A stretch of DNA of 10,065 bases from contig JAGXAX010000032.1 of NCBI GenBank assembly GCA_018971405.1, positions 1-10,065 on the forward strand, given 5' to 3'. A program made the translations under genes and the position numbers. How positions within the stretch are numbered: position 1 is the stretch's first letter; the number at the start of each line of letters is the position of its first letter. The notes under the pieces were generated by a model. The model searched no databases, was not told the origin of the DNA, and saw only the letters and a list, made by a program, of their open reading frames with translations. Of this stretch, positions 1 to 7,213 are shown piece after piece. Source of the DNA: Alphaproteobacteria bacterium (GTDB taxonomy: Bacteria > Pseudomonadota > Alphaproteobacteria > Micavibrionales > UBA2020).

Positions 1-1346
1 TCAAGCCCGCGCATTTCTACAACGCCGTCCACGGCCGCATCTACGAGGCCGTATCCAAGTTCGTCGAGCGCGGGCAGGACGCGAGCCCGATCACGCTCAG
101 GAATTATTTCGAGAAAGACGGCGACCTCGCGCACGTCGGCGGCGGGCAGTATCTGGCCGATCTTGCCGCCGGCGTCATCAGCGTCGTCAATGTCGCCGAC
201 TACGGCCGCACGGTTTACGAGTTGCACCTGCGGCGCGCGCTGATCTCCCTCGGCGAGGACGTGGTCAATGATGCCTTCGACCACAACATCGACAGCGCGG
301 CGGGCGAGCAGATCGAGCGGGCGGAAAAGCGCCTCTTCGACCTCGCCACCGCCGGCGACTACAAAAAGGGTTTCGTGCCGTTCAAGGAGTCGCTCACCAA
401 CGCGATCAGACACGCCGAAAAGGCCTACCAGAACGAAGGGCGCATCACCGGCATCACCACCGGCCTGATCGATATGGACAAGAAGCTCGGCGGCCTGCAG
501 AATTCCGACCTCGTCATCCTTGCCGGACGTCCGGCGATGGGAAAGTCGGCGCTGGCGACCAACATCGCGCTCGCCGCCGCGCGCGCCTGGCTCGACAGCC
601 ACGGGCGCGAGGGCGCGGTCGTCGGCCTCTTCTCGCTCGAAATGTCGGCGGAGCAGCTGGCGACGCGTATTCTCGCCGACCTGACGGGCGTGCCGTCCGA
701 CAAGATCCAGCGCGGCGAGGTGCGCGACACGGACTTCGGCAGGTTCGTCGAGGCGAGCGACACGCTCTCGCGCCTGCCGCTTTACATCGACGACACGCCG
801 GGGCAGACCATCGGCGCGATCCGCGCCCGCGCCCGCCGCCTGCAGCGGCAGAACAAACTCGGCCTGATCGTGCTCGACTACATCCAGCTGGTGCAGGGCA
901 CGGGCCGCGGCGGGGACGTCAACCGCGTGCAGGAAATCTCCGAGATCACGCGGGGCCTGAAGACGCTGGCGAAGGAGCTCAACGTGCCGGTGCTGGCGCT
1001 CTCGCAATTGTCGCGTCAGGTCGAGAACCGCGACAACAAGCGCCCGCAGCTTTCCGACTTGCGCGAGTCTGGATCGATCGAGCAGGACGCGGACGTGGTG
1101 ATGTTCGTCTACCGCGAGGAATATTATTTGCAAAAAGAACCGGCGCGCGCGCTGGAGGAATCCGAGGAAAAATTCAACCAGCGCTACGCCGACTGGCAGA
1201 AGCGCCTCGAGGAAAGCCACAATCTGGCCGAATGCATCATCGGCAAGCAGCGCCACGGCCCGACCGGCACCGTCAAGCTGAAGTTCGAGGCGGAATTCAC
1301 GCGCTTCAGCAACCTCGAAAGCTATGGCGACGAGCCGCCCGGTTGA
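1..1346 (+). CDS. dnaB: Replicative DNA helicase DnaB (5' end outside window)
   Basis: This is the hexameric helicase that unwinds DNA at the replication fork and recruits primase. The frame is open from base 3 to the TGA at 1344-1346, giving 447 visible codons; family members are near 490-500 residues, so roughly the first 50 are missing. The left part is the N-terminal primase-interacting helical domain (FYNAVHGRIYEAV near the edge). The RecA-like ATPase domain follows, with Walker A GRPAMGKS at 525-548 (Lys codon 543-545), the SLEMSAEQLATRIL motif, and Walker B LIVLDYIQL at 864-890. The hallmark QLSRQVENR and DLRESGSIEQDADVV segments and the IIGKQRHGPTGT stretch near the C-terminus complete it. 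In-frame TTG and ATG codons such as 222 lie inside the conserved domain and are not starts. No intein or frameshift is seen. alr begins 21 bases downstream. Confidence 0.97.
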   Translation, partial: KPAHFYNAVHGRIYEAVSKFVERGQDASPITLRNYFEKDGDLAHVGGGQYLADLAAGVISVVNVADYGRTVYELHLRRALISLGEDVVNDAFDHNIDSAAGEQIERAEKRLFDLATAGDYKKGFVPFKESLTNAIRHAEKAYQNEGRITGITTGLIDMDKKLGGLQNSDLVILAGRPAMGKSALATNIALAAARAWLDSHGREGAVVGLFSLEMSAEQLATRILADLTGVPSDKIQRGEVRDTDFGRFVEASDTLSRLPLYIDDTPGQTIGAIRARARRLQRQNKLGLIVLDYIQLVQGTGRGGDVNRVQEISEITRGLKTLAKELNVPVLALSQLSRQVENRDNKRPQLSDLRESGSIEQDADVVMFVYREEYYLQKEPARALEESEEKFNQRYADWQKRLEESHNLAECIIGKQRHGPTGTVKLKFEAEFTRFSNLESYGDEPPG

Positions 1347-1367
1347 TTTTAGCGGATTAGATTTTCC

Positions 1368-2474
1368 ATGACTGATTCTTCCCCGCCTTTGTCGCTTCTC
1401 GAAATCCGGCTCGACGCCGTTTGCCGCAACTATCTCCTGTTGCAAAAGAAACTGGAGCGGGGCTGCGATCTCGCCGCCGCCGTCAAGGCCGATGCCTATG
1501 GGCTCGGCGCGCATAAAGTCGTGCCGGCGCTCTACCGTGCCGGCTGCCGCCATTTTTACGTCGCCCACGCCGAAGAGGGCATCAGGGCGCGCGCCGTTCT
1601 GCCCGAAGACGCGGGCAAAGCGCATGTTTACGTTCTACATGGAACCGGCGGCACGGATGCGGAAGAATTTTTGCGCCACGACATGACCCCCGTCCTCAAC
1701 GGTTTCGGCGATATCGAGAACTGGGCGGCGCTGGCGCGGCGCAAGGAAAAGAAACTCCCCGCCGTCCTCCAGCTCGACACCGGCATGAACCGGCTCGGCC
1801 TCGCCGCCGATGAAATTGCGCGGCTTTGCGCCGTGCCGGATATTTTGCAGCCGCTCGACCTGCGCTACGTCATGAGCCACCTCGCTTGCGCCGATGAACC
1901 CGCCCATCCCAAAAACCGCGCGCAGCTGGAAAAGTTCAAACGCCTGACGGGCGCGCTGGGGCTGCCGTGCCGCCTGAGTCTCGCCAATTCGGCGGGAATT
2001 TTTCTGGGAACGGACTATCATTTTGATCAGGCGCGGCCGGGATGCGCGCTTTATGGCATCAACCCGACGCCCGATGCCCCCAACCCGATGCAGGGCGTCA
2101 TAACGCTGAAGGCGCGGATTCTGCAAATACGCGACACGGCGGCAGGCGAGACGGTCGGTTACGGCGCGGCCTATGCCGCCGCGCGGCCGGTGAAGCTCGC
2201 GACAATTTCCGTCGGATATGCCGATGGACTCTTGAGAAGCTTCGGCAAAAACGGCATGGTTTATATCGGCGGGTGTGCGTGCCCGTTGACCGGACGGGTG
2301 TCGATGGATCTGGTCGTCGCGGATGTGACCGGCGTCGCGGCGCAAGCCGGAGATTATGCCGAGATCGTCGGCGCGCACCAGACGGCGGACGACGTCGCGG
2401 CGGCGGCGGGCACCATCGGTTATGAAATTTTGACGGATCTTGGCCGGAGGTATAAAAGATCTTATACCGGCTAA
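1368..2474 (+). CDS. alr: Alanine racemase, PLP-dependent
   Basis: This enzyme interconverts L- and D-alanine in the cytoplasm and supplies D-alanine for peptidoglycan. It has 368 residues, the usual length. The N-terminal barrel carries the PLP-binding lysine in AAVKADAYGLG (Lys40). Further family motifs are LDTGMNRLG (137-144), VMSHLACAD, and ARPGCALYGINP with the PLP-contacting Arg223. The C-terminal domain has the second catalytic base Tyr265 in VGYGAAY, then SVGYADGLLRSF, TGRVSMDLV and the closing GYEILTDLGRRY. Lys40 and Tyr265 match the positions of the two catalytic bases in well-studied homologues. The ATG at 1368 is preceded by only a weak purine-rich stretch (gcggattag), in a short AT-rich spacer after dnaB. 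The last codons use AGG, AGA and TCT, uncommon in such a GC-rich setting, and form the inverted repeat annotated at 2449-2468. The stop lies four bases before the proposed mlaE start. Confidence 0.97.
   Translation: MTDSSPPLSLLEIRLDAVCRNYLLLQKKLERGCDLAAAVKADAYGLGAHKVVPALYRAGCRHFYVAHAEEGIRARAVLPEDAGKAHVYVLHGTGGTDAEEFLRHDMTPVLNGFGDIENWAALARRKEKKLPAVLQLDTGMNRLGLAADEIARLCAVPDILQPLDLRYVMSHLACADEPAHPKNRAQLEKFKRLTGALGLPCRLSLANSAGIFLGTDYHFDQARPGCALYGINPTPDAPNPMQGVITLKARILQIRDTAAGETVGYGAAYAAARPVKLATISVGYADGLLRSFGKNGMVYIGGCACPLTGRVSMDLVVADVTGVAAQAGDYAEIVGAHQTADDVAAAAGTIGYEILTDLGRRYKRSYTG
2449..2468 (+). promoter_or_regulatory. Inverted repeat at the end of alr covering part of a GGAGG
   Basis: A perfect 7-bp inverted repeat, GGTATAA (2449-2455) and TTATACC (2462-2468), flanks a 6-base loop AAGATC. 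Two more pairs are possible if GAG at 2447-2449 bulges out. The stem contains the last two bases of a GGAGG at 2446-2450, a strong Shine-Dalgarno match with no ATG, GTG or TTG at a normal distance behind it. The element lies in the final alr codons, 10 bases before the first candidate ATG of mlaE. It is strikingly AT-rich for this region. No T-run follows, so it is not an intrinsic terminator. It could be an mRNA hairpin that ribosomes finishing alr open before mlaE is translated. That role is inferred; the symmetry itself is read directly. Confidence 0.4.
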
Positions 2475-2478
2475 GGAC

Positions 2479-3342
2479 ATGCAAGACGGGATGGATGAAA
2501 TGGATTTAGGACAGGGCGCGGAACGGCTGGAACAGGCGGAATGCTCCGTCCTCGGCTTGCCGCAGCTGTTTTTGCAGCGGCTGGGGCGCGTGGCGATCAG
2601 CTTCTGCGCCGCCGTCGGACGATTGGCCGAGTTCACCGGCCGCAGCGTCGCGCATTGCGTCACGCCGCCGTTTTTCCCGCGGCTTTTGTTCCGCCAGCTG
2701 ATCGACATCGGCTATTACTCGCTGCCGGTCGTCGGCCTCACGACTTTCTTCACCGGCATGGTGCTGGCGCTGCAAAGCTACAGCGGCTTCTCGCGCTTTT
2801 CGGCGGCCTCGGCCATCCCCAACGTGGTTGTACTCTCCATCACGCGCGAGCTTGCGCCGGTGCTGGCGGGGCTGATGGTGGCGGGGCGCGTCGGCGCGGC
2901 GATCGCGGCGGAGCTCGGCACCATGCGCGTGACGGAGCAGATCGACGCGCTCACCACCCTTTCCACCAACCCGTATAAATATCTCATCGCGCCGCGCCTG
3001 ATCGCCGGCACCGTCATGCTGCCGCTTTTGGTGCTGGCCGGCGACATCATCGGCGTTTTCGGCGGCTACGTGGTGAGCGTCTATTCGCTCGGCTTCGTGC
3101 CCGGCACCTATCTGCAGAACACCTGGCAGTTCCTCCAGCACGGCGACGTGACGTCGGGCCTGTGGAAGGCGGCGGTGTTCGGCTTCATCGTCACGCTGAT
3201 GGGCTGCTACAACGGCTTCAATTCCGACCGCGGGGCGCAGGGCGTCGGTGCGGCGACGACCAACGCCGTCGTCTCGTCCTCGATCCTGATCCTCGTCTTC
3301 GACTATTTCCTCACGCAAATCTTCTTCACGGTGGTGAAATGA
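2479..3342 (+). CDS. mlaE: MlaE-family lipid ABC transporter permease
   Basis: This is the inner-membrane permease of an Mla-type (MCE-associated) ABC transporter that moves phospholipids between inner and outer membrane. From ATG 2479 it has 287 residues, somewhat longer than the roughly 260 of E. coli MlaE. The extra length is a polar N-terminus (about residues 1-35). The family signature is unmistakable: VVGLTTFFTGMVLALQ (84-99), RELAPVLAGLMVAGRVGAA (123-141), then AAELGTMRVTEQIDAL (143-158), with further membrane segments around 175-207, 231-245 and 265-285. The start is uncertain: ATG 2479 has AAGGA only one base upstream, while ATG 2491 and ATG 2500 in the same frame are possible. A TTG at 2440 inside alr is less likely. 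The gene follows alr by four bases and shares ATGA with the ATPase gene behind it, so it is probably co-transcribed with both and translationally coupled to the ATPase gene. Confidence 0.94.
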   Translation: MQDGMDEMDLGQGAERLEQAECSVLGLPQLFLQRLGRVAISFCAAVGRLAEFTGRSVAHCVTPPFFPRLLFRQLIDIGYYSLPVVGLTTFFTGMVLALQSYSGFSRFSAASAIPNVVVLSITRELAPVLAGLMVAGRVGAAIAAELGTMRVTEQIDALTTLSTNPYKYLIAPRLIAGTVMLPLLVLAGDIIGVFGGYVVSVYSLGFVPGTYLQNTWQFLQHGDVTSGLWKAAVFGFIVTLMGCYNGFNSDRGAQGVGAATTNAVVSSSILILVFDYFLTQIFFTVVK

Positions 3343-4100
3343 CGGCGAAGCTCGCACTGTCCGGCGTTTGCAAGGCCTTCGGCGACAACAAGGTGCTGAA
3401 CGGCGTGGACATCGAAATCGAAAAGGGCAAGTCGCTGGTGGTGATCGGCGGCTCCGGCACGGGGAAATCGGTGATGATCAAGTCCGTCCTCGGTCTCCTC
3501 AGGCCCGACAGCGGCTCGATCAAGGTGGACGGCGCCGAGACCACGACGATGGACTCTTCCGCGCGCGACGCGCTGATGAAGAAATTCGGCATGCTCTTTC
3601 AGGGCGGGGCGCTGTTCGACAGCATGAGCGTGTGGGAGAACGTCGCCTTCGGCCTCGTGCAAGGGCAGGCGATGGGCCGGAAAGAGGCTAAGCCCATCGC
3701 CATGGAGCGCCTGCGCGCCGTCGGGCTGCCCGCGCGCGTCGCCGACCTTTATCCGGCGGAACTTTCGGGCGGGATGCAAAAGCGCGTCGCGCTCGCCCGC
3801 GCGGTGGCGACCAGGCCCGAAATCATCTTCTTCGACGAGCCGACTACCGGCCTCGACCCGATCATGGCCGACGTCATCAACGACCTGATCATCGCCGCGA
3901 GCAAGGATCTCGGCGCGACCACGCTCTCCATCACCCACGACATGGCGAGCGCGCGCAAGATCGCCGACAACATCGCGATGATCTACAAGGGCAAGATCAT
4001 CTGGCACGGGGCGGCGGGCGATATCGATAATTCCGGCAACCCATACGTCGACCAGTTCATTCGCGGGCAGGCGGCCGGCCCGATTAAGATGGAAACATGA
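3339..4100 (+). CDS. mlaF: MlaF-family ABC transporter ATP-binding protein
   Basis: This is the cytoplasmic ATPase that drives the MlaE permease. It has 253 residues with every ABC motif intact: Walker A GGSGTGKS (37-44, Lys43), Q-loop Gln88 in MLFQGGALFDSMSVWENV, signature LSGGMQKRVALARA (142-155), Walker B IIFFDEPTTGLDP (Asp166, Glu167), and switch His200 in SITHD. The GALFDS stretch after the Q-loop and the C-terminal NPYVDQFIRG tail are typical of MlaF rather than of other importers. The ATG at 3339 overlaps the mlaE stop (ATGA) and is preceded by a GGTGGTG. The same frame runs further upstream inside mlaE, but that part has no ABC similarity and is an out-of-frame reading of mlaE. The stop overlaps the next gene's ATG in the same way. 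MlaD, MlaC and MlaB are not encoded in the window, so the rest of the transporter must lie elsewhere or be replaced. Confidence 0.96.
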   Translation: MTAKLALSGVCKAFGDNKVLNGVDIEIEKGKSLVVIGGSGTGKSVMIKSVLGLLRPDSGSIKVDGAETTTMDSSARDALMKKFGMLFQGGALFDSMSVWENVAFGLVQGQAMGRKEAKPIAMERLRAVGLPARVADLYPAELSGGMQKRVALARAVATRPEIIFFDEPTTGLDPIMADVINDLIIAASKDLGATTLSITHDMASARKIADNIAMIYKGKIIWHGAAGDIDNSGNPYVDQFIRGQAAGPIKMET

Positions 4101-6550
4101 CAGAGAAAAAGCAAGGCTTCCTGCTCCGCGCGCTGCTGGCGCTTTTCTCGCTCGGCATCATCGGCGTGATCTTCGGCCTCGCCGCCGCCGGCGCGCTGCT
4201 GCACTATTTCGGCCGCGGCCTGCCGGACATCGGCGACCTCGCCCACTACGAGCCGCCGATCGTGACGCGCGCCTACGCCTCCGACGGGCGGCTGCTCGCC
4301 TCCTTCTCGACGCAGAACCGCGTCTACGTGCCGTTCGCCTCCATCCCGCCGCGGGTGATCGATGCCTTCCTCTCCGCCGAGGACAAGGACTTCTACCGTC
4401 ATGCGGGCATCGACATCCCCGGCATCATCCGCGCCGCGGTTTTCGACATCACCCACCCGCACCATCGCAAGATGGGCGGCTCAACCATCACCCAGCAGGT
4501 GGCGAAGAACTTCTTCCTCAGCGACAAGGTGAGTTACGTCCGCAAGATCAGGGAGGCCATCCTCTCCTTCCGCATCGAGCAGGCCTACACCAAGGACCAG
4601 ATCCTCGCGCTCTACCTCAACGAGATCTATCTGGGGCAGGGCGCGTACGGCGTCGCGGCGGCGTCGCTCAAATACTTCAACAAGCCGCTGGACGAGCTGA
4701 CACTGGAGGAGGCCGCGTTCCTCGGCGCGCTGCCGAAGGCGCCCAACAATTACAATCCCGAAACGCACTATGCCGCCGCCGTCGAGCGCCGCAACTGGGT
4801 CTTGGGCGAAATGGCCAAGAACGGCTACATCACGCAAGCGGCGGCCGCCGCCGCCGCGCAGAAGCCGATCACCCTCGTCCGCCCCGACGGGCATCAGGTC
4901 GTCAACTACCCCTATTTCGCCGAGGAGGTGCGCCGCAAGCTTGACGAGCTTTACGGCGAGAAGGCGCTTTACGAAGGCGGGCTGCTGGTCAAGACGACGC
5001 TCGTGCCGCGCTACCAGCGCCTTGCCATCGCCGCCCTGCGCGACGGGCTGGTGGCCTACGACATGCGCCGCGACGGCCTGCACAGCAAGCCGCTCGCGCA
5101 TCTCGACGTCGCGGACGGCAAATGGAAACTGCCGCTCGCGCAAGTGAAGCTGCCGCCGGGCGGCGACGCCTTCACGCCCGCGGTGGTGCTGAAGAGCGAC
5201 GCGAAGCGCGCGGTCGTCGGCTTCGCCGACGGCACGAAGGGCGTCATCCCCTACGACGGCATGAAGTGGGCGGCGACGCACGGCGTGCCGCCCAGAACCG
5301 TCGCCGCGCTCCTGCAGCCGGGCGACGTCTGGCTGACGGCGCCGCTCGCCGACGGAAAAGAGGGCGGAAAAGAGGGCGGCTTGCCGGTCTACGGCCTGCG
5401 GCAGGTGCCGAAGGTCGAGGGCGGGATGGTCGTCATGGACCCGCACACGGGGCGCGTCTTCGCGCTGGTCGGGGGCTTCTCCTACGAAATGAGCCAGTTC
5501 GACCGCGCGACGCAGGCCGAGCGCCAGCCGGGCTCGACCATCAAGCCGTTCGTCTATCTCACGGCGCTCGAGAACGGCTTCACTCCCGCGACGCTGGTGG
5601 CCGACGAGCCGTTTGAAATCAGCCAGGGCCCGGGGCTGCCCGAATGGAATCCGAAGAACTACGCCGGAAAATACCTCGGCCTCGTGCCGATGCGCATCGG
5701 TCTCGAGCGCTCGCGCAACCTCATGACCATCCGCCTCGCCAACGACGTCGGCATGGACAAGGTCGCGGCGACGGTGGAGAAATTCGGCATCATGGACAAC
5801 ATGCCGCCGCTGCTCTCCATGTCGATCGGAGCGGGAGACGTAACGCTGCTGCGCATGGCGGCCGGCTACGCGGCCTTCGCCAACGGCGGCAAGAAGGTGA
5901 CGCCGACGCTGATCGACCGCGTGCAGGACCGCTACGGCAAGACCCTCTACGTGCATGACAGCGCGCCCTGCCCCGACTGCGGGCCGCTGATCGCCTGGCG
6001 CGGGCAGGCGACGCCCGTCATCCCCGACACGCGCGAACAGCTCGACGACCCGCGCTACAACTACCAGATCGTCTCCATGCTCGAAGGCGTGGTACAGCGC
6101 GGCACGGGCATCCTGCTGCGCAATATCGGCCGCCCCGTCGCGGGGAAGACCGGCACCACCAACGACTCCAAGGACGCGTGGTTCATCGGCTTCACGCCCG
6201 ACCTGCTGGTCGGCGTCTACGTCGGATACGACGAGCCGAAATCGCTCGGTCCGCGCGAGACCGGATCGCGCGATGCCGCGCCGGTCGTGCGGCAGTTCAT
6301 GATGGCGGCGCTGAAAGACGTGCCGCCTCAGCCATTCAGCGTGCCGAACGGCATCGACCTCGTGCGCATCAACGAGATGACCGGCACGCGCGCCAAGCCG
6401 GGCGACGCGAAGACCATCATCGAGGCCTTCACCGATGGCGACGAGCCGGGCGACGAGCCGACGATGTGGACTGGCCATGCCGTGACGCCCGTCTCCAACC
6501 TGACCCACGCGAGCGAGGGCGTCGATACCGGCCTCGGCGGGCTTTACTGA
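4097..6550 (+). CDS. mrcA: Class A penicillin-binding protein 1A (glycosyltransferase/transpeptidase)
   Basis: This bifunctional peptidoglycan synthase is anchored in the inner membrane with both catalytic domains in the periplasm. It has 817 residues, normal for PBP1A. A short cytoplasmic tail and one membrane segment (about 10-37) come first. The GT51 glycosyltransferase follows with SAEDKDFYRHAG (catalytic Glu95), GGSTITQQVAKN (127-138), and ILALYLNEIYLGQGAYG. An OB-like inserted domain typical of PBP1A lies around 325-415. The transpeptidase has the nucleophile Ser480 in STIK (480-483), SRN (539-541) and KTGTT (684-688), all intact. Oddities are two exact 12-nt tandem duplications (GKEG twice at 420-427, GDEP twice at 781-788), a run of seven alanines (248-254), and a CPDC pair (Cys625/Cys628), the only cysteines I see in the protein. 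ATG 4097 shares ATGA with mlaF. mrcA/ponA are both used as symbols; beta-lactams would target the Ser480 site. Confidence 0.95.
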   Translation: MTEKKQGFLLRALLALFSLGIIGVIFGLAAAGALLHYFGRGLPDIGDLAHYEPPIVTRAYASDGRLLASFSTQNRVYVPFASIPPRVIDAFLSAEDKDFYRHAGIDIPGIIRAAVFDITHPHHRKMGGSTITQQVAKNFFLSDKVSYVRKIREAILSFRIEQAYTKDQILALYLNEIYLGQGAYGVAAASLKYFNKPLDELTLEEAAFLGALPKAPNNYNPETHYAAAVERRNWVLGEMAKNGYITQAAAAAAAQKPITLVRPDGHQVVNYPYFAEEVRRKLDELYGEKALYEGGLLVKTTLVPRYQRLAIAALRDGLVAYDMRRDGLHSKPLAHLDVADGKWKLPLAQVKLPPGGDAFTPAVVLKSDAKRAVVGFADGTKGVIPYDGMKWAATHGVPPRTVAALLQPGDVWLTAPLADGKEGGKEGGLPVYGLRQVPKVEGGMVVMDPHTGRVFALVGGFSYEMSQFDRATQAERQPGSTIKPFVYLTALENGFTPATLVADEPFEISQGPGLPEWNPKNYAGKYLGLVPMRIGLERSRNLMTIRLANDVGMDKVAATVEKFGIMDNMPPLLSMSIGAGDVTLLRMAAGYAAFANGGKKVTPTLIDRVQDRYGKTLYVHDSAPCPDCGPLIAWRGQATPVIPDTREQLDDPRYNYQIVSMLEGVVQRGTGILLRNIGRPVAGKTGTTNDSKDAWFIGFTPDLLVGVYVGYDEPKSLGPRETGSRDAAPVVRQFMMAALKDVPPQPFSVPNGIDLVRINEMTGTRAKPGDAKTIIEAFTDGDEPGDEPTMWTGHAVTPVSNLTHASEGVDTGLGGLY
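5354..5377 (+). repeat. Exact 12-nt tandem duplication in the PBP1A gene (GKEG x2)
   Basis: The unit GGAAAAGAGGGC occurs twice in direct succession (5354-5365, 5366-5377), in frame. It encodes Gly-Lys-Glu-Gly twice at residues 420-427. This lies in the linker between the OB-like domain and the transpeptidase domain, a place likely to tolerate length change. The identity of both copies at the base level points to recent slippage rather than selection for the peptide. That origin is inferred. Confidence 0.85.
6437..6460 (+). repeat. Second exact 12-nt tandem duplication in the PBP1A gene (GDEP x2)
   Basis: The unit GGCGACGAGCCG occurs twice in succession (6437-6448, 6449-6460), in frame, encoding Gly-Asp-Glu-Pro twice at residues 781-788. 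It sits in the acidic C-terminal tail beyond the last transpeptidase motif. Like the repeat at 5354-5377 it is 12 nt long and has no base differences between copies. Confidence 0.85.
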
Positions 6551-7206
6551 TGGCCGACGGCCTTTGGGCGGCGGTCGACGGCTATATCGACGCGGCGCTG
6601 GTTTTTCAGGATGACGCCCTGCGCCATGCGCTCGCCGAAACCGAAAAGGCGGGCGCGCCCGCGATCAACGTCAGCCCCGCGCAGGGCAAGCTCCTCTACC
6701 TGCTGGCGAAGCTCGTGAACGCAAGGCGCATCCTCGAAATCGGCGCGCTCGGCGGCTACAGCGCCATCTGGATGGGCTCCGCGCTGCCGGAAGGCGGGCG
6801 GCTCGTCACCATCGAGCACAGCTGGAAATACGCGGCGCTGGCGCGGGCGAACATTGTTTATGCCGGTTTATCGGACAAGGTCGAAGTGGTCGAGGGCGCG
6901 GGGCTGGACGTCTTGCCGGCGCTCGAAGGCCCCTTCGACCTGATCTTCATCGACGCCGACAAGCCGAACAATCCGGAATATTTCCGCTGGGCGATGAAGC
7001 TGTGCCGCGAAGGCGGCGCGATCGTCGTCGACAATGTCGTGCGCGGCGGCGGCGTGATCGACGCGGAAAATGCGGATTCAAGCGTGCAGGGCGTGCGGCG
7101 CATGAACGAGCTGATCGCGCGGGAGCCGCGCGCGGAAGCGACCGCGATCCAGACCGTCGGCGCGAAGGGCTACGACGGGTTCTGCCTGATCAGGGTCGCG
7201 GGCTGA
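6550..7206 (+). CDS. SAM-dependent O-methyltransferase, COMT-like (Methyltransf_3 type)
   Basis: This is a small class I methyltransferase of the catechol/caffeoyl-CoA O-methyltransferase-like family, which moves a methyl group from SAM to a hydroxyl with a divalent metal; the substrate cannot be told from sequence. It has 218 residues, the family's usual length. An N-terminal helical part ends in NVSPAQGKLLYLLAKL. SAM motif I is ILEIGALGGYSAIW (61-74), followed by acidic Glu89 in TIEH. FDLIFIDADKPNNPEYF (129-145) holds the probable metal ligand Asp135, and VVDNVVRGGG (159-168) supplies Asp161 and Asn162. There is no signal peptide, so it is cytoplasmic. Its ATG shares one base with the PBP1A stop (TGATG), so it is probably co-translated with the PBP, although no functional link to cell-wall synthesis is evident. 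It ends seven bases from the stop of the converging gene, and I see no clear terminator there. Confidence 0.9.
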   Translation: MADGLWAAVDGYIDAALVFQDDALRHALAETEKAGAPAINVSPAQGKLLYLLAKLVNARRILEIGALGGYSAIWMGSALPEGGRLVTIEHSWKYAALARANIVYAGLSDKVEVVEGAGLDVLPALEGPFDLIFIDADKPNNPEYFRWAMKLCREGGAIVVDNVVRGGGVIDAENADSSVQGVRRMNELIAREPRAEATAIQTVGAKGYDGFCLIRVAG

Positions 7207-7213
7207 GCTCTCC

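Noticed and set aside
2440..2478. TTG at 2440 as the mlaE start
   Set aside because: It lies inside alr, the GGAGG is downstream of it, and the extra 13 residues show no MlaE similarity. ATG 2479, 2491 or 2500 fit better.
1635..3357. Long open frames on the - strand opposite alr and mlaE
   Set aside because: They cross gene boundaries of well-supported + strand genes and show the same low-complexity Arg/His-rich composition. No ribosome binding site or motif supports them.
4481..6508. Long open frame of 675 codons on the - strand opposite PBP1A
   Set aside because: It mirrors a gene with all catalytic motifs on the + strand. The translation is rich in Arg, His, Asp and Val with no domain pattern, as expected from the GC-rich third positions of the true gene.
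7207..7213. Bidirectional terminator between the converging genes
   Set aside because: Only seven bases separate the stops. I see only a GAGCTC palindrome next to the first stop and no stem with a T-run on either strand.
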